DNA from: Colocasia esculenta
Lineage: Eukaryota > Streptophyta > Magnoliopsida > Alismatales > Araceae
Reading direction: 5' to 3'
DNA length: 64,000 nt
Assembly (NCBI GenBank): GCA_014218235.1
Contig: CM024760.1
Coordinates: 71,488,961 to 71,552,960 of the forward strand
Shown here: piece after piece, positions 21,477-33,052 of the stretch
How positions within the stretch are numbered: position 1 is the stretch's first letter
Layout: each line of letters opens with the position of its first letter
Notes under the pieces: generated by a model
Database searches by the model: none
What the model saw: only the letters and a program-made list of their open reading frames with translations
What the model was told of the DNA's origin: nothing
Translations under genes and position numbers: made by a program

Positions 21477-23764
21477 TGTTTTCATTGCAGGTAAACCTTC
21501 GAGCATCAAAATGGTATTTAGACAGTGGATGCTCAAGGCACATGTCAGAAAATAGGAAGCTATTTTCTCATCTCAAAACTGAGGAAGGCACAGTCACCTA
21601 TGGAGATAATGGAAAAGGGACTGTGATAGGCAGTGGATCAGTAGGCAACAAAGGCAAAACAGTGATTGAAGATGTGTTATGCGTCAAAGGACTGAAGCAC
21701 AACCTTATTAGTATCAGCCAACTGTGCGACAAAGGACATCAAATCAGATTTCAAGAGTCAAAGGGCAGCATTATGAAGGATGGTGCAGTCATCTTTGAAG
21801 CCAACAGATAAAAGAACCTGTACGTACTTTACCTAGAAGAACTAAAAGATCAGGATATCTATCTGGCCGCAAGCAAAGAGCAGTCAACTAAACTGTGGCA
21901 TAGAAGATTGGGCCACTGCAGTCTGGATGGCATGAGAAAGTTGATCAAGAGAAGCTTGGTAGAAGGCCTACCCAAAGTTAGCACAAGAATGGATGGTGTT
22001 TGTGGGCCATGTGCAAAAGGAAAGCACACCAAGTCATCCTTCAAGTCGAAGACTGTGGTAACAACCTCAAAACCCTTAGAAATCTTACATATGGACTTAT
22101 TTGGGCCAATGAGAACCACAAGTCTTGGAGGAAAGAATTTTGGTTTGTTATAGTAGATGATTACTCCAGATTCACATCGGTTTCTTTCCTAGAACACAAA
22201 GATGATACCTTTGACAGTTTTGTAAGCTTCAGCAAGAAGGTACAGAAGGATAAGAAGTATAGTATTATCAGCATTTGATCGGACCATGGAGGAGAATTCC
22301 AAAATGAGAGATTTTCTAAGTTTTGTGATGATCAAGGCATATAGCACAATTTCTCAGCACTAAGGACGCCTCAGCAAAATGGAGTTGCTGAGAGAAAGAA
22401 CAGAACTCTATTGGATATGGCAAGGACAATGCTGTCAGAATATGATCTGCCAAGGTATTTTTGGGCCGAAGCAGTTAACACAGCATGTTATATCATCAAC
22501 CGAGTCATGATCAGGCCAATCCTGAAGAAGACTTCATATGAGCTATACAAAGAGAAGAAGCCGAAGATCAGTCATTTCAGGACTTTTGGATGTCCATGTT
22601 TCATCCACAACAACGGTAAAAGAGACCTCGGTAAGTTAGATGCTAAATCATATGAAGGTAACTTCATGGGGTATGCCTCTAAACCTAAAGGATATAGAGT
22701 ATTTAATAAGCGTACCTTGTTAATTGAACAATCAGTGCACATTATTTTTGATGAAACTAACCCTTCCTTGAAAGAGGAAGAAGATAGTGATATTGATGAT
22801 GTAGAAAAATTGTCCAAGAAATTAAAGGATACATCCATTGAGGACAAGGAAGATCCACCTTTGGAAGACCTGCAACGAAAGGACAAATCTCATGATAATC
22901 TTCCAAAAGAATGGAGGTATAAGAAAGATCACCCTCTAGACAACATTATTGGTGATCCGTCAATTGGGGTAAGAACCAGAGGTAATGTAATTCCTTGTGA
23001 CTATCTAGCTTTTGTTTCACAAATAGAGCCTAAGACAGTCAATGAAGCTCTTACTGATGAATCTTGGATTTTAGCCATGCAAGATGAACTGAATCAGTTC
23101 AAGAGAAACCATGTGTGGTCACTTGTTCCTAGACCATCAGATCATCTAGTGATTGGCACCAAATGGGTGTTCAGTAACAAATTGGATGAAGCTGGTGTGA
23201 TCATAAGAAACAAGGTCAGACTGGTAGCTCAAGGCTATTCCCAAGAGGAGGGCATAGATTTCGATGAAACCTATGCACCAGTAGCTAGACTTGAGGCTAT
23301 TAGAATTTTACTTACTTATGCATCTACATTAAATTTAAAACTATTTCAAATGGATGTGAAATCATCATTTTAAATGGTTTTATAAAAGAAGAAGTTTATG
23401 TGGAACAACCGCCTGGTTTTGATGACATGGATTTTCCGGATCATGTATTTAAATTGTATAAATCTTTATATGGTTTAAAACAAGCACCTAGAGCATGGTA
23501 TGAACGATTAAGTGCATTTCTATTAGATCATGGTTTTATTAGAGGAAAAGTAGATAGCACACTATTCATTAAGTCTAAACTCAAAAATGTGTTACTTGTT
23601 CAAATATATGCTGATGATATAATATTTAGATCTACTAATGAATCTCTTTGCAAGTATTTTGAGAAGCTAATGCAGGGAGAATTTGAAATGAGCATGATGG
23701 GGGAGCTTAACTACTTCCTTGGATTGCAAATCAAGCAAGGAAAAGAAGGCACCCACATCTGTCA
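21476..23764 (+). pseudogene. E1 pol part 1: protease, integrase, N-terminal RT (cut by E2)
   Basis: Pol is in another frame than gag. It opens with the protease motif WYLDSGCSRHMS near 21515 and GLKHNLISISQLCDKG. Then comes integrase: LWHRRLGHCSLDGM, CGPCAKGKHTKSSF (HHCC finger), the first Asp in HMDLFGPMRT, SDHGGEFQ, and Glu in QQNGVAERKNRTLLDMA, then the RVFN/GYASKPKGYR region. RT begins at about 23040 (EALTDESWILAMQDEL, FSNKLDEAG, MDVKSSF) and includes YGLKQAPRAWYERL and the intact YADDIIF near 23610. Breaks: stop near 21809, one-base loss near 22145, stops near 22276 and 22340, one-base loss near 23372. It ends at GTHIC where E2 entered. Confidence 0.95.
23760..23764. repeat. E2 target-site duplication TGTCA (left)
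   Basis: TGTCA here and at 33053-33057. Removing 23765-33057 restores an uninterrupted E1 RT frame (HIC followed by QAKYTKEL), which confirms both E2 edges, including a right edge 225 bp beyond where the two LTR copies stop aligning. Confidence 0.95.
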
Positions 23765-24840
23765 TGAAAGGTTGCAGAATTCCCGATATGGTAATCTAGA
23801 AGGGGGGTTGAATAGATAACTGTCGATTAAGAGCTTTTATCACCTTCTTTTTGCAAAGACACGAACTATGAGAACTGTAACAGAGTTCAAGATGAACTTA
23901 GATGTGTGTAACTTGATAATAGATAGAGAGCCAAACTATCTGACGTGTGTAGAGACACCGTGCCTACCAAGCATCTAACGTAGAAGCGTTCAAACCATAG
24001 GACACAATGTTTTACGTGGTTCGGAGTACACAACTTGTGTATCCTACATCCACGGTCCACACACACACGCAGAAAGGACTACTTCTGAGCTAGTTCAACA
24101 ACTACAACTCACACACACAAGTTGTCTGATGTGAAACCACGATCAGAACAACACATGCCACATGAATCAAGCACAAGGACTACTTGAGACACAACCACAC
24201 ACACACAGATATGTAAAAACAAAAATAGAGAGAGAGTTCTGAGTTGAAACACAAATCCTGATTGAGAACTCTTCTCGTGATCGTCTGGGTGGGCTTCAAG
24301 CTTCATCTTGAGAGTCACAACTTGATGGAGAGACTTGAATCCACGACGATCAAACTCCAACACTACTGGATCAACAGTTGGTTCAATCTCTGAACATCAG
24401 GGTGAAGTAGAGCAGCAGCAACACTTCTGGTTCTTGGACTTTCTCTAGGGTTTTTGGTGGAGGCTGTTTCTGTACGAGATTACCTTCAAAAGATAGCTTA
24501 TATAGTGGTGTCCACATATGGAGAGACGTGGTAGTTGGAACCACCATGTATAGCAACTTAAAAACTTTTCGAATCTGAAGGTCTTCTTCGTCTGTCGACA
24601 GCACTGGGTGCTTCTGTCGACAGGTGTTGACAGACAGATGACAGGGAGTTCAGGAAGCAATTTCCTGATAGTGGCTGTCGACAGGCGACACTAGTGCTGT
24701 CGACAGGCACTCATGTCCTGAGGTGTGTCTTTCTGTCCTGTGTGAAGCTGTCGACAGGGGCCTTTGTGGCTTTCGACAGGTACCTACTTTTCATGCTTTT
24801 CTTGATCTTTTGAACCTTGTCTTGGTACATGTCTTGCACA
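23765..24840 (-). repeat. E2 3' LTR, 5'-truncated
   Basis: Aligns with 31753-32827 but lacks the counterpart of 32828-33052, the first 225 bp of the LTR in element orientation. At 24840/24841 it is fused straight to E2 internal sequence. Minus-strand TATA box CTATATAAGC near 24490. Palindromes CTGTCGACAG or one-mismatch variants start at 24592, 24614, 24675, 24697, 24748 and 24770. About 4-5 percent divergence from the other LTR in the stretch I compared. Confidence 0.93.
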
Positions 24841-25200
24841 GACGGTCTTCCCGGTGCTTCGTCCGGTGCTCTGCGGGTGCCCTGGAGCCCTGTCCGGCTT
24901 CGGGAGACCGAGGACGACGACGGGAGGCCATCTTCTTGGCAGGTGGAGCCATCTGAAGTGGGATCTCGAAGTGGGTGAGGCTTGAGAGAGGTAGGAGATA
25001 GAAGGAGGAAGAAGGCACGAAGGGCTGGGCAATCTCCTCTGTCACCCTGGAAAGGAGGATTTTGGAGAGGAGGAGGGAAAGAGGGCTTTTTGGAAGTGGG
25101 AGAGGGAGGAAGGGGCCGTGGGATCCTTTTAAAGAAAGTGGGTTGGAATTTGAAAGGATGGGTCCCACAAAATCTGCCCTAAACTAGGTGCCCGGTCGGC
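24841..25200 (-). pseudogene. E2 start of env-like/extra ORF, cut off by the LTR
   Basis: Minus-strand ATG at 24953 opens a basic, Ser/Arg-rich frame (MAPPAKKMASRRRPRSPE) preceded by a pyrimidine-rich leader (24954-25180). The leader carries a pair of CTGTCGACAG palindromes (25227, 25249) just upstream. Position 3' of pol and the MAPxKK opening fit the extra env-like ORF of Sireviruses, but only about 38 codons remain before the frame enters the truncated 3' LTR. Identification is an inference from position and composition. Confidence 0.5.
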
Positions 25201-25258
25201 TTCCAACAGACTTGCTGCTGCCGGCCCTGTCGACAGGAGAAATGGGCCCTGTCGACAG

Positions 25259-26300
25259 GCATAGGCAGAATTGTGCCAGTGAGATACTTTTGACAGACTT
25301 TCAAAGCATTTGAGCATGAAATGTGCATATAAGATGGAAAATGGGTAAAATCATATTATAAAATGTCATAGCCACACATATTTTAGACACATCAAGAATC
25401 TATAATGGTTGTGACATAATATTCCCCGATTCACCAGTGACAATAGCGAGAGTGCATTAAACAAAAACATGTGTTGAGAAAAGACCCACTTGAATAATGT
25501 CATTTGCAAGAGGCCATTTTCCTTAGTTAGTGATGTACACAAGATCAATGAGTTGTATGTCAACATGGTGAGTTAAACAAAAACCACTTAATGGCCTTGG
25601 TAGGACAAATTGGGAGGCTTCACTCTATTTCTTCTAAATTTGGATATAATTTTTTATTTGAAGCATATGAGAAACAGTAGTAATTAGGATCACTTGGCCT
25701 TTTTACGTGAAGATAGACATTTGTGGTGCCCGTATCCCCAGTTACTCGGTTGAGTGACCATCAAACCATTTTACAGAGTTAATGAGTTAGCCGTTTGACG
25801 CGAAGATAGACATTTGTGATGCCCGTATCCCCGGTTACTTAGCAATACTCAACATTGCTCTGTCTTTTCTCCTTTCTTTTTGAACACTTTGTGTTTTGTT
25901 TTGAAACAGGTAGCTTTTCTCCCGTAATTTTGATTGATCTTTCCTTGTTCATGTTTGAAATCAAGGTCAAGAAGTAGGAGTTTAAAAACCAATGTAAAAC
26001 ATAACCCTCAATGATCTATGAACTAATCACATGACTTTTGAAAAATGATATTTTACAAATTAGTTATTCAAGTGAGTTAATCTAAGCTCATGTGATTTTG
26101 TTTGATGTGCTCAAGTTAATGCACTTTAGACTCATAAAGAATAGTATGTCAAAATCTTTGTGATTTAGACAATATCTTTGATATCGTGTGGATAAGATAA
26201 GTTATAATGTTGGAATTTCCCATTTTTCACCTTAAATACTTTCAATAATGAGGCGCATGAAGAATTGTGGACCAAAAAGAGAAGAATTCGAAGAGACTAG
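25259..26300 (-). other. E2 post-pol non-coding region with a duplicated conserved module
   Basis: No protein. Two copies of a 50-bp phrase (about 25701-25752 and 25795-25850) read, in element sense, roughly GTAACYGGGGATACGGGC then ATCACAAATGTCTATCTTCGCGTCAAA, 92 bp apart. The same pair, in the same relative orientation to the element, is in E3 at 57296-57344 and 57391-57440. Flanking text such as GGAGGCTTCACTCTATTTCT (25612) also has a counterpart (57492). Confidence 0.82.
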
Positions 26301-26305
26301 TCCAT

Positions 26306-26493
26306 CTGTCGACAGCCTTTTGGGGTCTGTCGACAGCTGCTGACAGAGCTGAAGGATGAGGGCTCTGGAGGGAAGTTCCTGTTGACAGGCGATGGAGGGC
26401 TGTCGACAAGGGCTGACAGACAGAGAAAAAGGGGATTGCGGGTGGACTGGAGCTGTCAGAGGCTGTCGACAGCAGCTTGGAGGCTGTCGACAA
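26306..26493. repeat. E2 post-pol array of paired CTGTCGACAG palindromes
   Basis: Palindromes or one-mismatch variants start at 26306/26327, 26379/26400 and 26463/26484: three pairs, each 21 bp apart, pair to pair 73 and 84 bp. Both spacings recur in the LTRs of E2 (22 bp; 83 and 73 bp) although the intervening sequence differs. Confidence 0.92.
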
Positions 26494-26695
26494 GGACTTC
26501 AGAAGAAATATTTTTGAAGGCAGAATGAGAGAAATTGGTGCATGTTCATTCAAGGGAAGTAAATCAATAGCCAAACACATGTTTCCCTCTAGAATTTCAC
26601 TCACCTACCTTAAGATAGCTCCCCCATAGTGTGTGCATGTGAAGACTCACCATTCAAGCAGTTCAAAAACACTATCCAGAATTGGTTCTCTGGGA

Positions 26696-26966
26696 AGAAT
26701 CACTAGTGTCGACACTACTTCAGGCTGTGTCGACACACTGTCCAGAACTGCCAAATAGGTCTGCTGGGAAGAGTCACTAGTGTCGACACTACTTCAGGCT
26801 GTGTCGACACACTGTCCAGAACTGCCAAACAGGTCTTCTGGGAACTTGATATAGTGTCGACACTACTTGAGGCTGTGTCAACACACAGTACAGACCTGTC
26901 AACTGGGATCTCTGGGAGCTGGGACTAGTGTCGACACTACTTGATCCTGTGTCGACACCACTTGAA
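26696..26966. repeat. E2 74-bp tandem repeat with paired GTGTCGACAC
   Basis: Four units whose first palindrome starts at 26706, 26780, 26854 and 26928, exactly 74 bp apart. The second palindrome follows 21 bp later (26727, 26801, 26875 as GTGTCAACAC, 26949). A stray half-degenerate copy is at 27004. Unit text includes ACTACTTCAGGCT between the two palindromes and GTCCAGAACTGCC after them. Confidence 0.94.
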
Positions 26967-27359
26967 CATTTCTTCATCATTTTTGCCTTGTGTGTGAAAC
27001 ACTGTGTCAACACCAGTAGTAGGACACTTGTTAATTACTTCGAATCAGAGATCAATTCACCCAAACAATTTAAGCAAGAGTTTCACATAGTCAACATCAC
27101 ACCATTCATGCAATTTTGTTAGTTTTGTTTTTTTTTTGTTTTTTTTTGTTTTTTGAATGATTAGGCAAATTGTAAAGAAACTAAATACGTTATCTAGAAT
27201 AGATGTCCCTTATGCACTTCAACTATGGATATGTGGCGGAGAATGTTTTCTCACGCATAATGAAAGTTTCCAACCAAGCATAACTTGTTTTTCCAGAAAT
27301 CACCATTTTATATACCACATAGTTGTTGCACACAAGGAACATGTATTCCAGATTTGGTA

Positions 27360-29843
27360 TGAGTTTCATTGCATTTTGCACAAACCCAATTCTCTTCTTA
27401 GTGTAGTGAACCTATCCTCAGCCAATGGTTTTGTGAAGATGTCAGCTAGCTATTTCTCAGTGGGTATGAAGCTCAGCTATAAGGTCTTGTTGGCTACCTC
27501 ATCTCTCAGAAAATGGTGTCTAATCTCTATGTGCTTTGTTCTAGAGTGCTGAATTAGGTTCTTTGAGAGATTGATTGCACTCGTGTTGTCACATAGGATA
27601 GGTGTGCATCCAATGTCAATATTGTAGTCAGACAGTTGTCTCTTTATCCACAACACTTGAGCTGCACAACTCCCTGCAGCAACATATTCTGCCTCTGCAG
27701 TGGAGAGTGCAACCAAGTGTTGCTTCTTGGATGCCTACGAAACCATGCAACCACAAAGAATTTGGCAATATCCACTAGTACTTTTCCTGTCAATTTTACA
27801 TCCAGCATAGTCAGCATCAGAATAAGAGATTAAGTTGAAGCTACTACCTACTGAATACCAAAGACCCATATCATGTGTACCTGAGAGATATCGGAATATT
27901 CTCTTAACTGCAACTAAATGGCTTTCCTTTGGACTAGATTTATATCTAGCACAAAGGCAAATGCTGAATTGAATGTCTGGCCTACTTGCAGTAAGATATA
28001 AAAGTGAGCCAATCATACCTCGGAATTGCTTTGCATCTACCGGTTTGCCTTTCTCATCACTTTCTAGTTTTATGCTTGTGCTCATTGGTGTTGAGGCAGG
28101 TTTGGCGTGTTCAAATTGGAATCTTTTCAACAGCTCTTTGACATATTTTTCTTGGTTGATGAAGAAGCCATCTTCTAGTTGTTTCACATTTGTGATTGTT
28201 GAAGGTCCTGGTTGATCTTGCATTTGAGGAGGTTGTTCTGGAGGAGGGAGTGCTTGAGGGGTTTCATCTTGAGGTTCATCCTCTTGTGGATCATCTTCAG
28301 GTTCTTCTTCTCCCTTCTTGAAGAGGATATGATGGTCCTCATCATCATAGTACCTGCGAAGATATCCACCTTTTGCCTTGGGTGCTGTTTGAGAGTTCTT
28401 CTTGTCTTTGACTTGTGGTGGATCTGCAAGGATTGTTATATGATCTTCATGGGGAGTCCTGTGAGAATTGAGATTGTCAATTTTTGCAAGACTTTCATCA
28501 AAGACAACATGTGGAGTTTCTTCCACTGTTTTATTCTTGACATTAAACACTCTGTAAGCTCTAGAGTGTTCTGAGTATCCAAGAAAAATACCTGGATCAC
28601 TTTTGGCCTCAAATTTGTCTAGATCAATTTTATCATTGTTATGTATGAAGACTTTTGAGCCAAAAACTCTAAAGTACCCAATACTGGGATTCTTACCTTT
28701 TAGAAGTTTGTAGGGAGTTTTCCTTATTATAGGTCTTACCATGGCTCTATTGAGTATGTAGCATGAAGTGTTCACCGCTTCAGCCCAAAACGTCTTGGCA
28801 AGTTGACTTTCAACCAGAAGGATGCGAGCCATTTCCACCAAAGTTCTGCTCTTTCTCTCCACTACTCCATTTTGTTCTGGAGTTCATGGAGAGGAGAACA
28901 AGTGTTCTATCCCGTGGTGCCTGCAGAATTCAGAAAAGGAATTGTTGTCAAATTCTCCCCCGTGATCAGTGCGGATTGAGCATATCTTAAAAACACTTCC
29001 ATGCTCAATTTTATTGAAGAGTTCCTCAAACAGACTTATTGCTTCATTTTTGTGTGCGAGGAATTTAACCCATGTGAACCTAGAGAAATCATCTACAATG
29101 ACAAAACCAAACTGTTTGCCATTGAGACTTAGTGTTCTCGTAGGTCCAAACAGGTCCATGTGCAAAAGTTCATAGGGTTTAGAAGTGCTTACTGGTGCTT
29201 TCGATTTGAAAGACTTCCTTGTTTGTTTACCCTGTGCACATGCATCACAAAAACTTTCATTTTTATTGAAGGAAATGTCAGAGAGTCCACTTACCAGTTT
29301 TAACCTCATGATCTTGTGCAAGACATTGTAGCTTGCATGGCCAAGCCTATGATGCCACAGAGTGAGCTCATCTTGTTTATTTGCTACAAGACACAAGTTC
29401 TCATTTTCTGGATCATTTAAGTCAACCATGTAGATATTATTCACCCTTTTTCCAGAAAACTTCAGACTTCCTGTTTCCTTATCAATGATTTTGCATGAAT
29501 TAGATTCAAAGACAACCTTATGACCTTTATCACACAGTTGGCTTATGCTAAGCAAATTGTGATGAAGGCCATCTACAAGGAGTACATTGTCTATAGAGTT
29601 AGAGGCATACTTACCAATCTTACCTGAGCCGATGATCTGGCCTTTATTGTTGCCTCCGAAGACTACTTGACCTTCGTCTTTCTCCACTAGCATACATAAT
29701 TTTTCTTTGTCGCCCGTCATATGCCTCGAGTAGCCACTGTCCAAGTACCATTTGTTCTGATTGTGGGCTACTAGGCATTCCTGCACATGTAGATCAAACC
29801 AGAGGTTTTGGTACCCAAAGCACTTTGGGTCCCAATGAATCAT
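27360..29843 (-). pseudogene. E2 pol: protease, integrase, RT with in-frame deletion, RNase H
   Basis: One frame from 29843 to about 27477 with few breaks. Protease is WYLDSGYSRHMTG (the Cys after DSG is Tyr). Integrase: LWHHRLGHASYN, CDACAQGKQTRKSF, HMDLFGPTRT, RTDHGGEFDN, then TGA at about 28882 in SSP-TPEQNG, VVERKSRTL. After the acidic/Pro-Gln linker the frame jumps near 28175 from STITNVKQ to LEDGFFINQEKYVKELL. The RT fingers and palm, including the YADD box, are gone (about 0.7 kb less than in E1) while the frame is kept. RNase H follows (SYSDADYAGCKIDRKSTSG, stop at about 27735, STAEAEYVAAG, LCDNTSAINL) and ends as LADIFTKPLAEDRF near 27390. Confidence 0.93.
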
Positions 29844-29879
29844 TCATGCCAAATAGTAAATGCTTTGGAATCCAAACTT

Positions 29880-30178
29880 GTTTAAATTTCTGTTTGTTTG
29901 GGCTCTTCCAGCATTGTTTTTCATTATGTCCAAGTTTTTACAGAAATGACATGATAGAGAATCTTTCATGACAGTTGGCTTTTTGTGTTGAGGAACATGC
30001 ATGGGCATCTTACCTTTTTGTTGCCTGGTCAGCCTTCCTTTGGAGGCTGGTTTCCAGTTCTGTCGACAGCTCTCATTGGGGTTGTCGACAGGTCTTGCAG
30101 TTTTGTTAGCAACAACTTTGGTTTTCTTGGGTTCCTGTTTCTTACCCTTAGCTTGGGTTTTGTTGTTCTTTGCTGGGG
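29880..30178 (-). pseudogene. E2 gag C-terminal remnant with second zinc knuckle
   Basis: Minus-strand sequence between the coiled-coil frame and protease. It contains CHFCKN and, one frame over, LGHNEKQCWKS, i.e. a second CCHC finger interrupted by a frameshift near 29940, matching the two-finger Gag of E1. A pair of palindromes, CTGTCGACAG at 30060 and TTGTCGACAG at 30082 (22 bp apart), sits in this coding remnant. Confidence 0.7.
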
Positions 30179-31677
30179 TTAGTTTGCTTGTACTTGGGTT
30201 GAATCAACAAAGTTTGTCAACAAGTTTTTGCCAATTACTTTTGATTTTACCGGTTGATATCCAATCCCATGTTTAGCAACAAACACATTAGATCCCAAGA
30301 TGGCATCAAGATTTTGTTTGCTTTTAACAAACTTAGTTAGATCTTCAGATTTTCCCTTAAGATTCTCTTCAGCCTTTCTCAACTTTTCTTTTACTTCATG
30401 AAGTTCAGTTTGAAGAGTTTTAAGGGAGTTACTAAGATCATCTTTTTCTTTTTGAACATCTTGAAGTTTCAGTCTCATGCCATCCATTTCCTCACTGTGT
30501 GCTTGTTCATCAACTCTCATCATTTCAATTTCCTTATTTAGGGATGCAATTTGTTCATTGTGGTTGTGATCATGAACAATGGAATTGAGTTTCCTTTTGA
30601 GTGCTTTATTTTCAAACTTATATCCACAAAATGTTTCAAACAAGACAATATATGCATTCAACTATCATCATCACTCCAAGTGGCCATCATTGCTTTGGCC
30701 TTCTTCAATGTGAATTTCTCCTTCTTGAGCTTCTTCTTGAGCTCAGGGCACTCACCTCTCATGTGCCCTTGCTTCTTGCACTCGTAGCACACAACCTCAG
30801 AATTTTTGTTAGTCTCAAATTTGTTAGCAAAATTTTTCTTTTGGAAAGGTTTAGAATTACCTGATCCTCTCCTTTTGGATTTCAGGAACTTTTTGAACTG
30901 TCTAGTGAGCATGGCCATATCATCACTCTCATGCTCACTAGATGATTCAGATTCATCACTTTCCTGAGTGGCATCCCTCTTGGAGGCTGAAGAGCTTTTC
31001 TTAGAAGCCTTCAAGGCAAGTGGCTTTCTAGGATTTTCTTCAGTCTCCTTTCTTTTCACATTGATTTCATACGTCATTAGGGAGCCAATCAATTCATCCA
31101 ATTTCATTTTAGAAAGGTCTTTAGAGTCCTCAATGACAGTGGCTTTGGTGTTCCAAGAGGATGGAAGAGACCGAAGTATCTTCCTCACCAAATCACTCTC
31201 TGAGTATTCTTTCTTAAGACCTTTCAAGCCATTGATTATTAACATGAATCTTGCAAACATATCAGAGATGGTTTCATCAATGTTCATTTTAAACATCTCA
31301 TATTCAGAAACCAACATGCTTGCTTTAGATTCTCTTACCTCGGACGTACCTTCATAGATTAACTCAAGTTTGTCCCACATCTCTTTTGCAGAGGTGCACG
31401 TGGAGACTGTCGAGTATTCCTTGGGGTGGACCACGCATTGCATCATGTTGAGGGCGCTCCAGTTGAGTGTCCCCTTTGCGATCTGGTCCTTGGTCCAGGT
31501 ATCCTCGTCCTCCGGCAAGGTGTACGCTCCTTTACTAACTATTTTCCATAGTTCGAAGTTTTGCGCTCGTAGAAACACCTGCATGCGGTTTTTCCAGTAT
31601 GGATAGTTAGTGGCATCAAAGAAGGGAGGCCTGGTGACTGAGTGTCCCTCGGCCATATACCCCTTACTAGAATCCAT
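30179..31677 (-). pseudogene. E2 gag
   Basis: Minus-strand Gag from the ATG at 31677 (MDSSKGYMAEGHSVTRPPFF). Core motifs YPYWKNRMQVFLRAQ, AKEMWDKLELIYEG and VRKILRSLPSSWNTK; zinc knuckle CYECKKQGHMRGEC near 30765. The first frame is intact for 339 codons to 30658. A second frame (30661-30179), shifted, carries the coiled coil (Glu/Lys-rich heptads) and VAKHGIGYQPVKS. The acidic Ser/Asp segment that joins the two in E1 is shortened to SDDDS, so a small deletion may have caused the shift. Confidence 0.94.
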
Positions 31678-31738
31678 GAGATCAAAGTTCTCCTGATCGT
31701 AAGATCAAACAAATATGATAGTAAATCAGAGAAACCTT

Positions 31739-31750
31739 GCTCTGATACCA
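31739..31750 (-). promoter_or_regulatory. E2 primer-binding site (tRNA-iMet)
   Basis: GCTCTGATACCA on the plus strand, i.e. TGGTATCAGAGC in element sense, two bases from the LTR edge at 31753 and 62 bp before the gag start. Confidence 0.95.
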
Positions 31751-31752
31751 AT

Positions 31753-33052
31753 TGAAAGGTTGCGGAATTCCTGGTATGGTAATCTAGAAGGGGGTTGAAT
31801 AGATTACTGTCGATTAAGAGCTTTTATCACCTTCTTTTTTCAAAGACACGAACTATGAGAACTGTAACAGAGTTTAAGATGAACTTAGATGTGTGTAACT
31901 CGATAATAGATAGAGAACCAAACTATCTGACGTGTGTAGAGACACTGTGCCTACCAAGCATCTAACGTAGAAGCGTTCAAACCATAGGACACAGCGTTTT
32001 ATGTGGTTCGAAGTACACAACTTGTGTATCCTACGTCCACGGTCCACACACACACGCAGAAAGGACTGCTTCTAAGCTAGTTCAACAACTACAACTCACA
32101 CACACAAGTTGTCTGATGTGAAACCACGATCAGAACAACACATGCCACGTGAATCAAGCACAAGGACTGCTCTTGACACAACCACACACACACAGATATG
32201 TAAAAATAAAAACAGAGAGAGAGTTCTGAGTTGAAACACAAATCCTGATTGAGAACTCTTCTCGTGATCATCTGGGTGGGCTTCAAGCTTCGTCTTGAGA
32301 GTCACAACTTGATGGAGAGACTTGAATCCATGACGATCAAACTCCAACACTGCTGGATCAACAGTTGGTTCAATCTCTGAACAACAGGGTGAAGCAGAGC
32401 AGCAGCAACACTTCTGGTTCTTGGACTTTCTCTAGGGTTTTTGGTGGAGGCTGCTTCTGTACGAGATTACCTTCAAAAGATAGCTTATATAGTGGTGTCC
32501 ACATATGGAGAGACGTGGTAGTTGGAACCACCATGTATAACAACTTAAAAACTTTCCGAATCTGAAGGTCTTCTTCGTCTGTCGACAGCACTGGGTGTTT
32601 CTGTCGACAGGTGTTGACAGACAGATGACAGGGAGTTCGGGAAGCAATTTCCTGATAGTGGCTATCGACAGGCGACACTAGTGCTATCGACAGGCACTCA
32701 TGTCCTGAGGTGTGTCTTTCTGTCCTGTGTGAAGCTGTCGACAGGGGCCTTTGTGGCTGTCGACATGTACCTGCTTTTCATGCTTTTCTTGATCTTTTGA
32801 ACCTTGTCTTGGTACATGTCTTGCACAGTATCTCACCTACATGAAAGAATATAGTTAGGGAGATATAATGTCATATATATGATCAATTAACATGTTTGTT
32901 TCATTTGTCTTTCAAGAGTCATTGTTATCATGTTTCATTACTTAACATCTATCAATTTTGTCCATGAAATATTCATGCTCATCATCAAAAACGAAGATGT
33001 GATTTGTTAGCTTAGCATTCTCATTAAACATCCAACATATGAGAACTCAACA
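31753..33052 (-). repeat. E2 5' LTR (complete, 1,300 bp)
   Basis: Begins TGAAAGGTTGC on the plus strand next to the primer site and runs to ...CTCAACA at 33052, fixed by the TSD TGTCA at 33053. Minus-strand TATA box CTATATAAGC near 32480. Palindromes start at 32579/32601, 32662/32684 (CTATCGACAG, one C-to-T change) and 32735/32757: three pairs with 22-bp spacing, 83 and 73 bp apart, all upstream of the TATA box in element sense. A (CA)n tract lies near 32048. Confidence 0.94.

Larger units (their letters stand above)
23765..33052 (-). mobile_element. E2: Sirevirus-like copia element nested in E1
   Basis: 9,288 bp, minus strand, TSD TGTCA, TG...CA ends (TGTTGAG...CTTTCA in element sense). Order: 5' LTR 33052-31753, tRNA-iMet site, gag, protease/integrase, RT with a large internal deletion, RNase H, a long non-coding post-pol region rich in paired palindromes, the start of an env-like ORF, and a truncated 3' LTR. 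Non-autonomous. Related to E3 in LTR design and post-pol region. Confidence 0.94.

Noticed and set aside
26696..26966. CRISPR-like repeat-spacer array
   Set aside because: Units are direct tandem repeats with conserved spacers, in a plant retrotransposon, with no cas genes.
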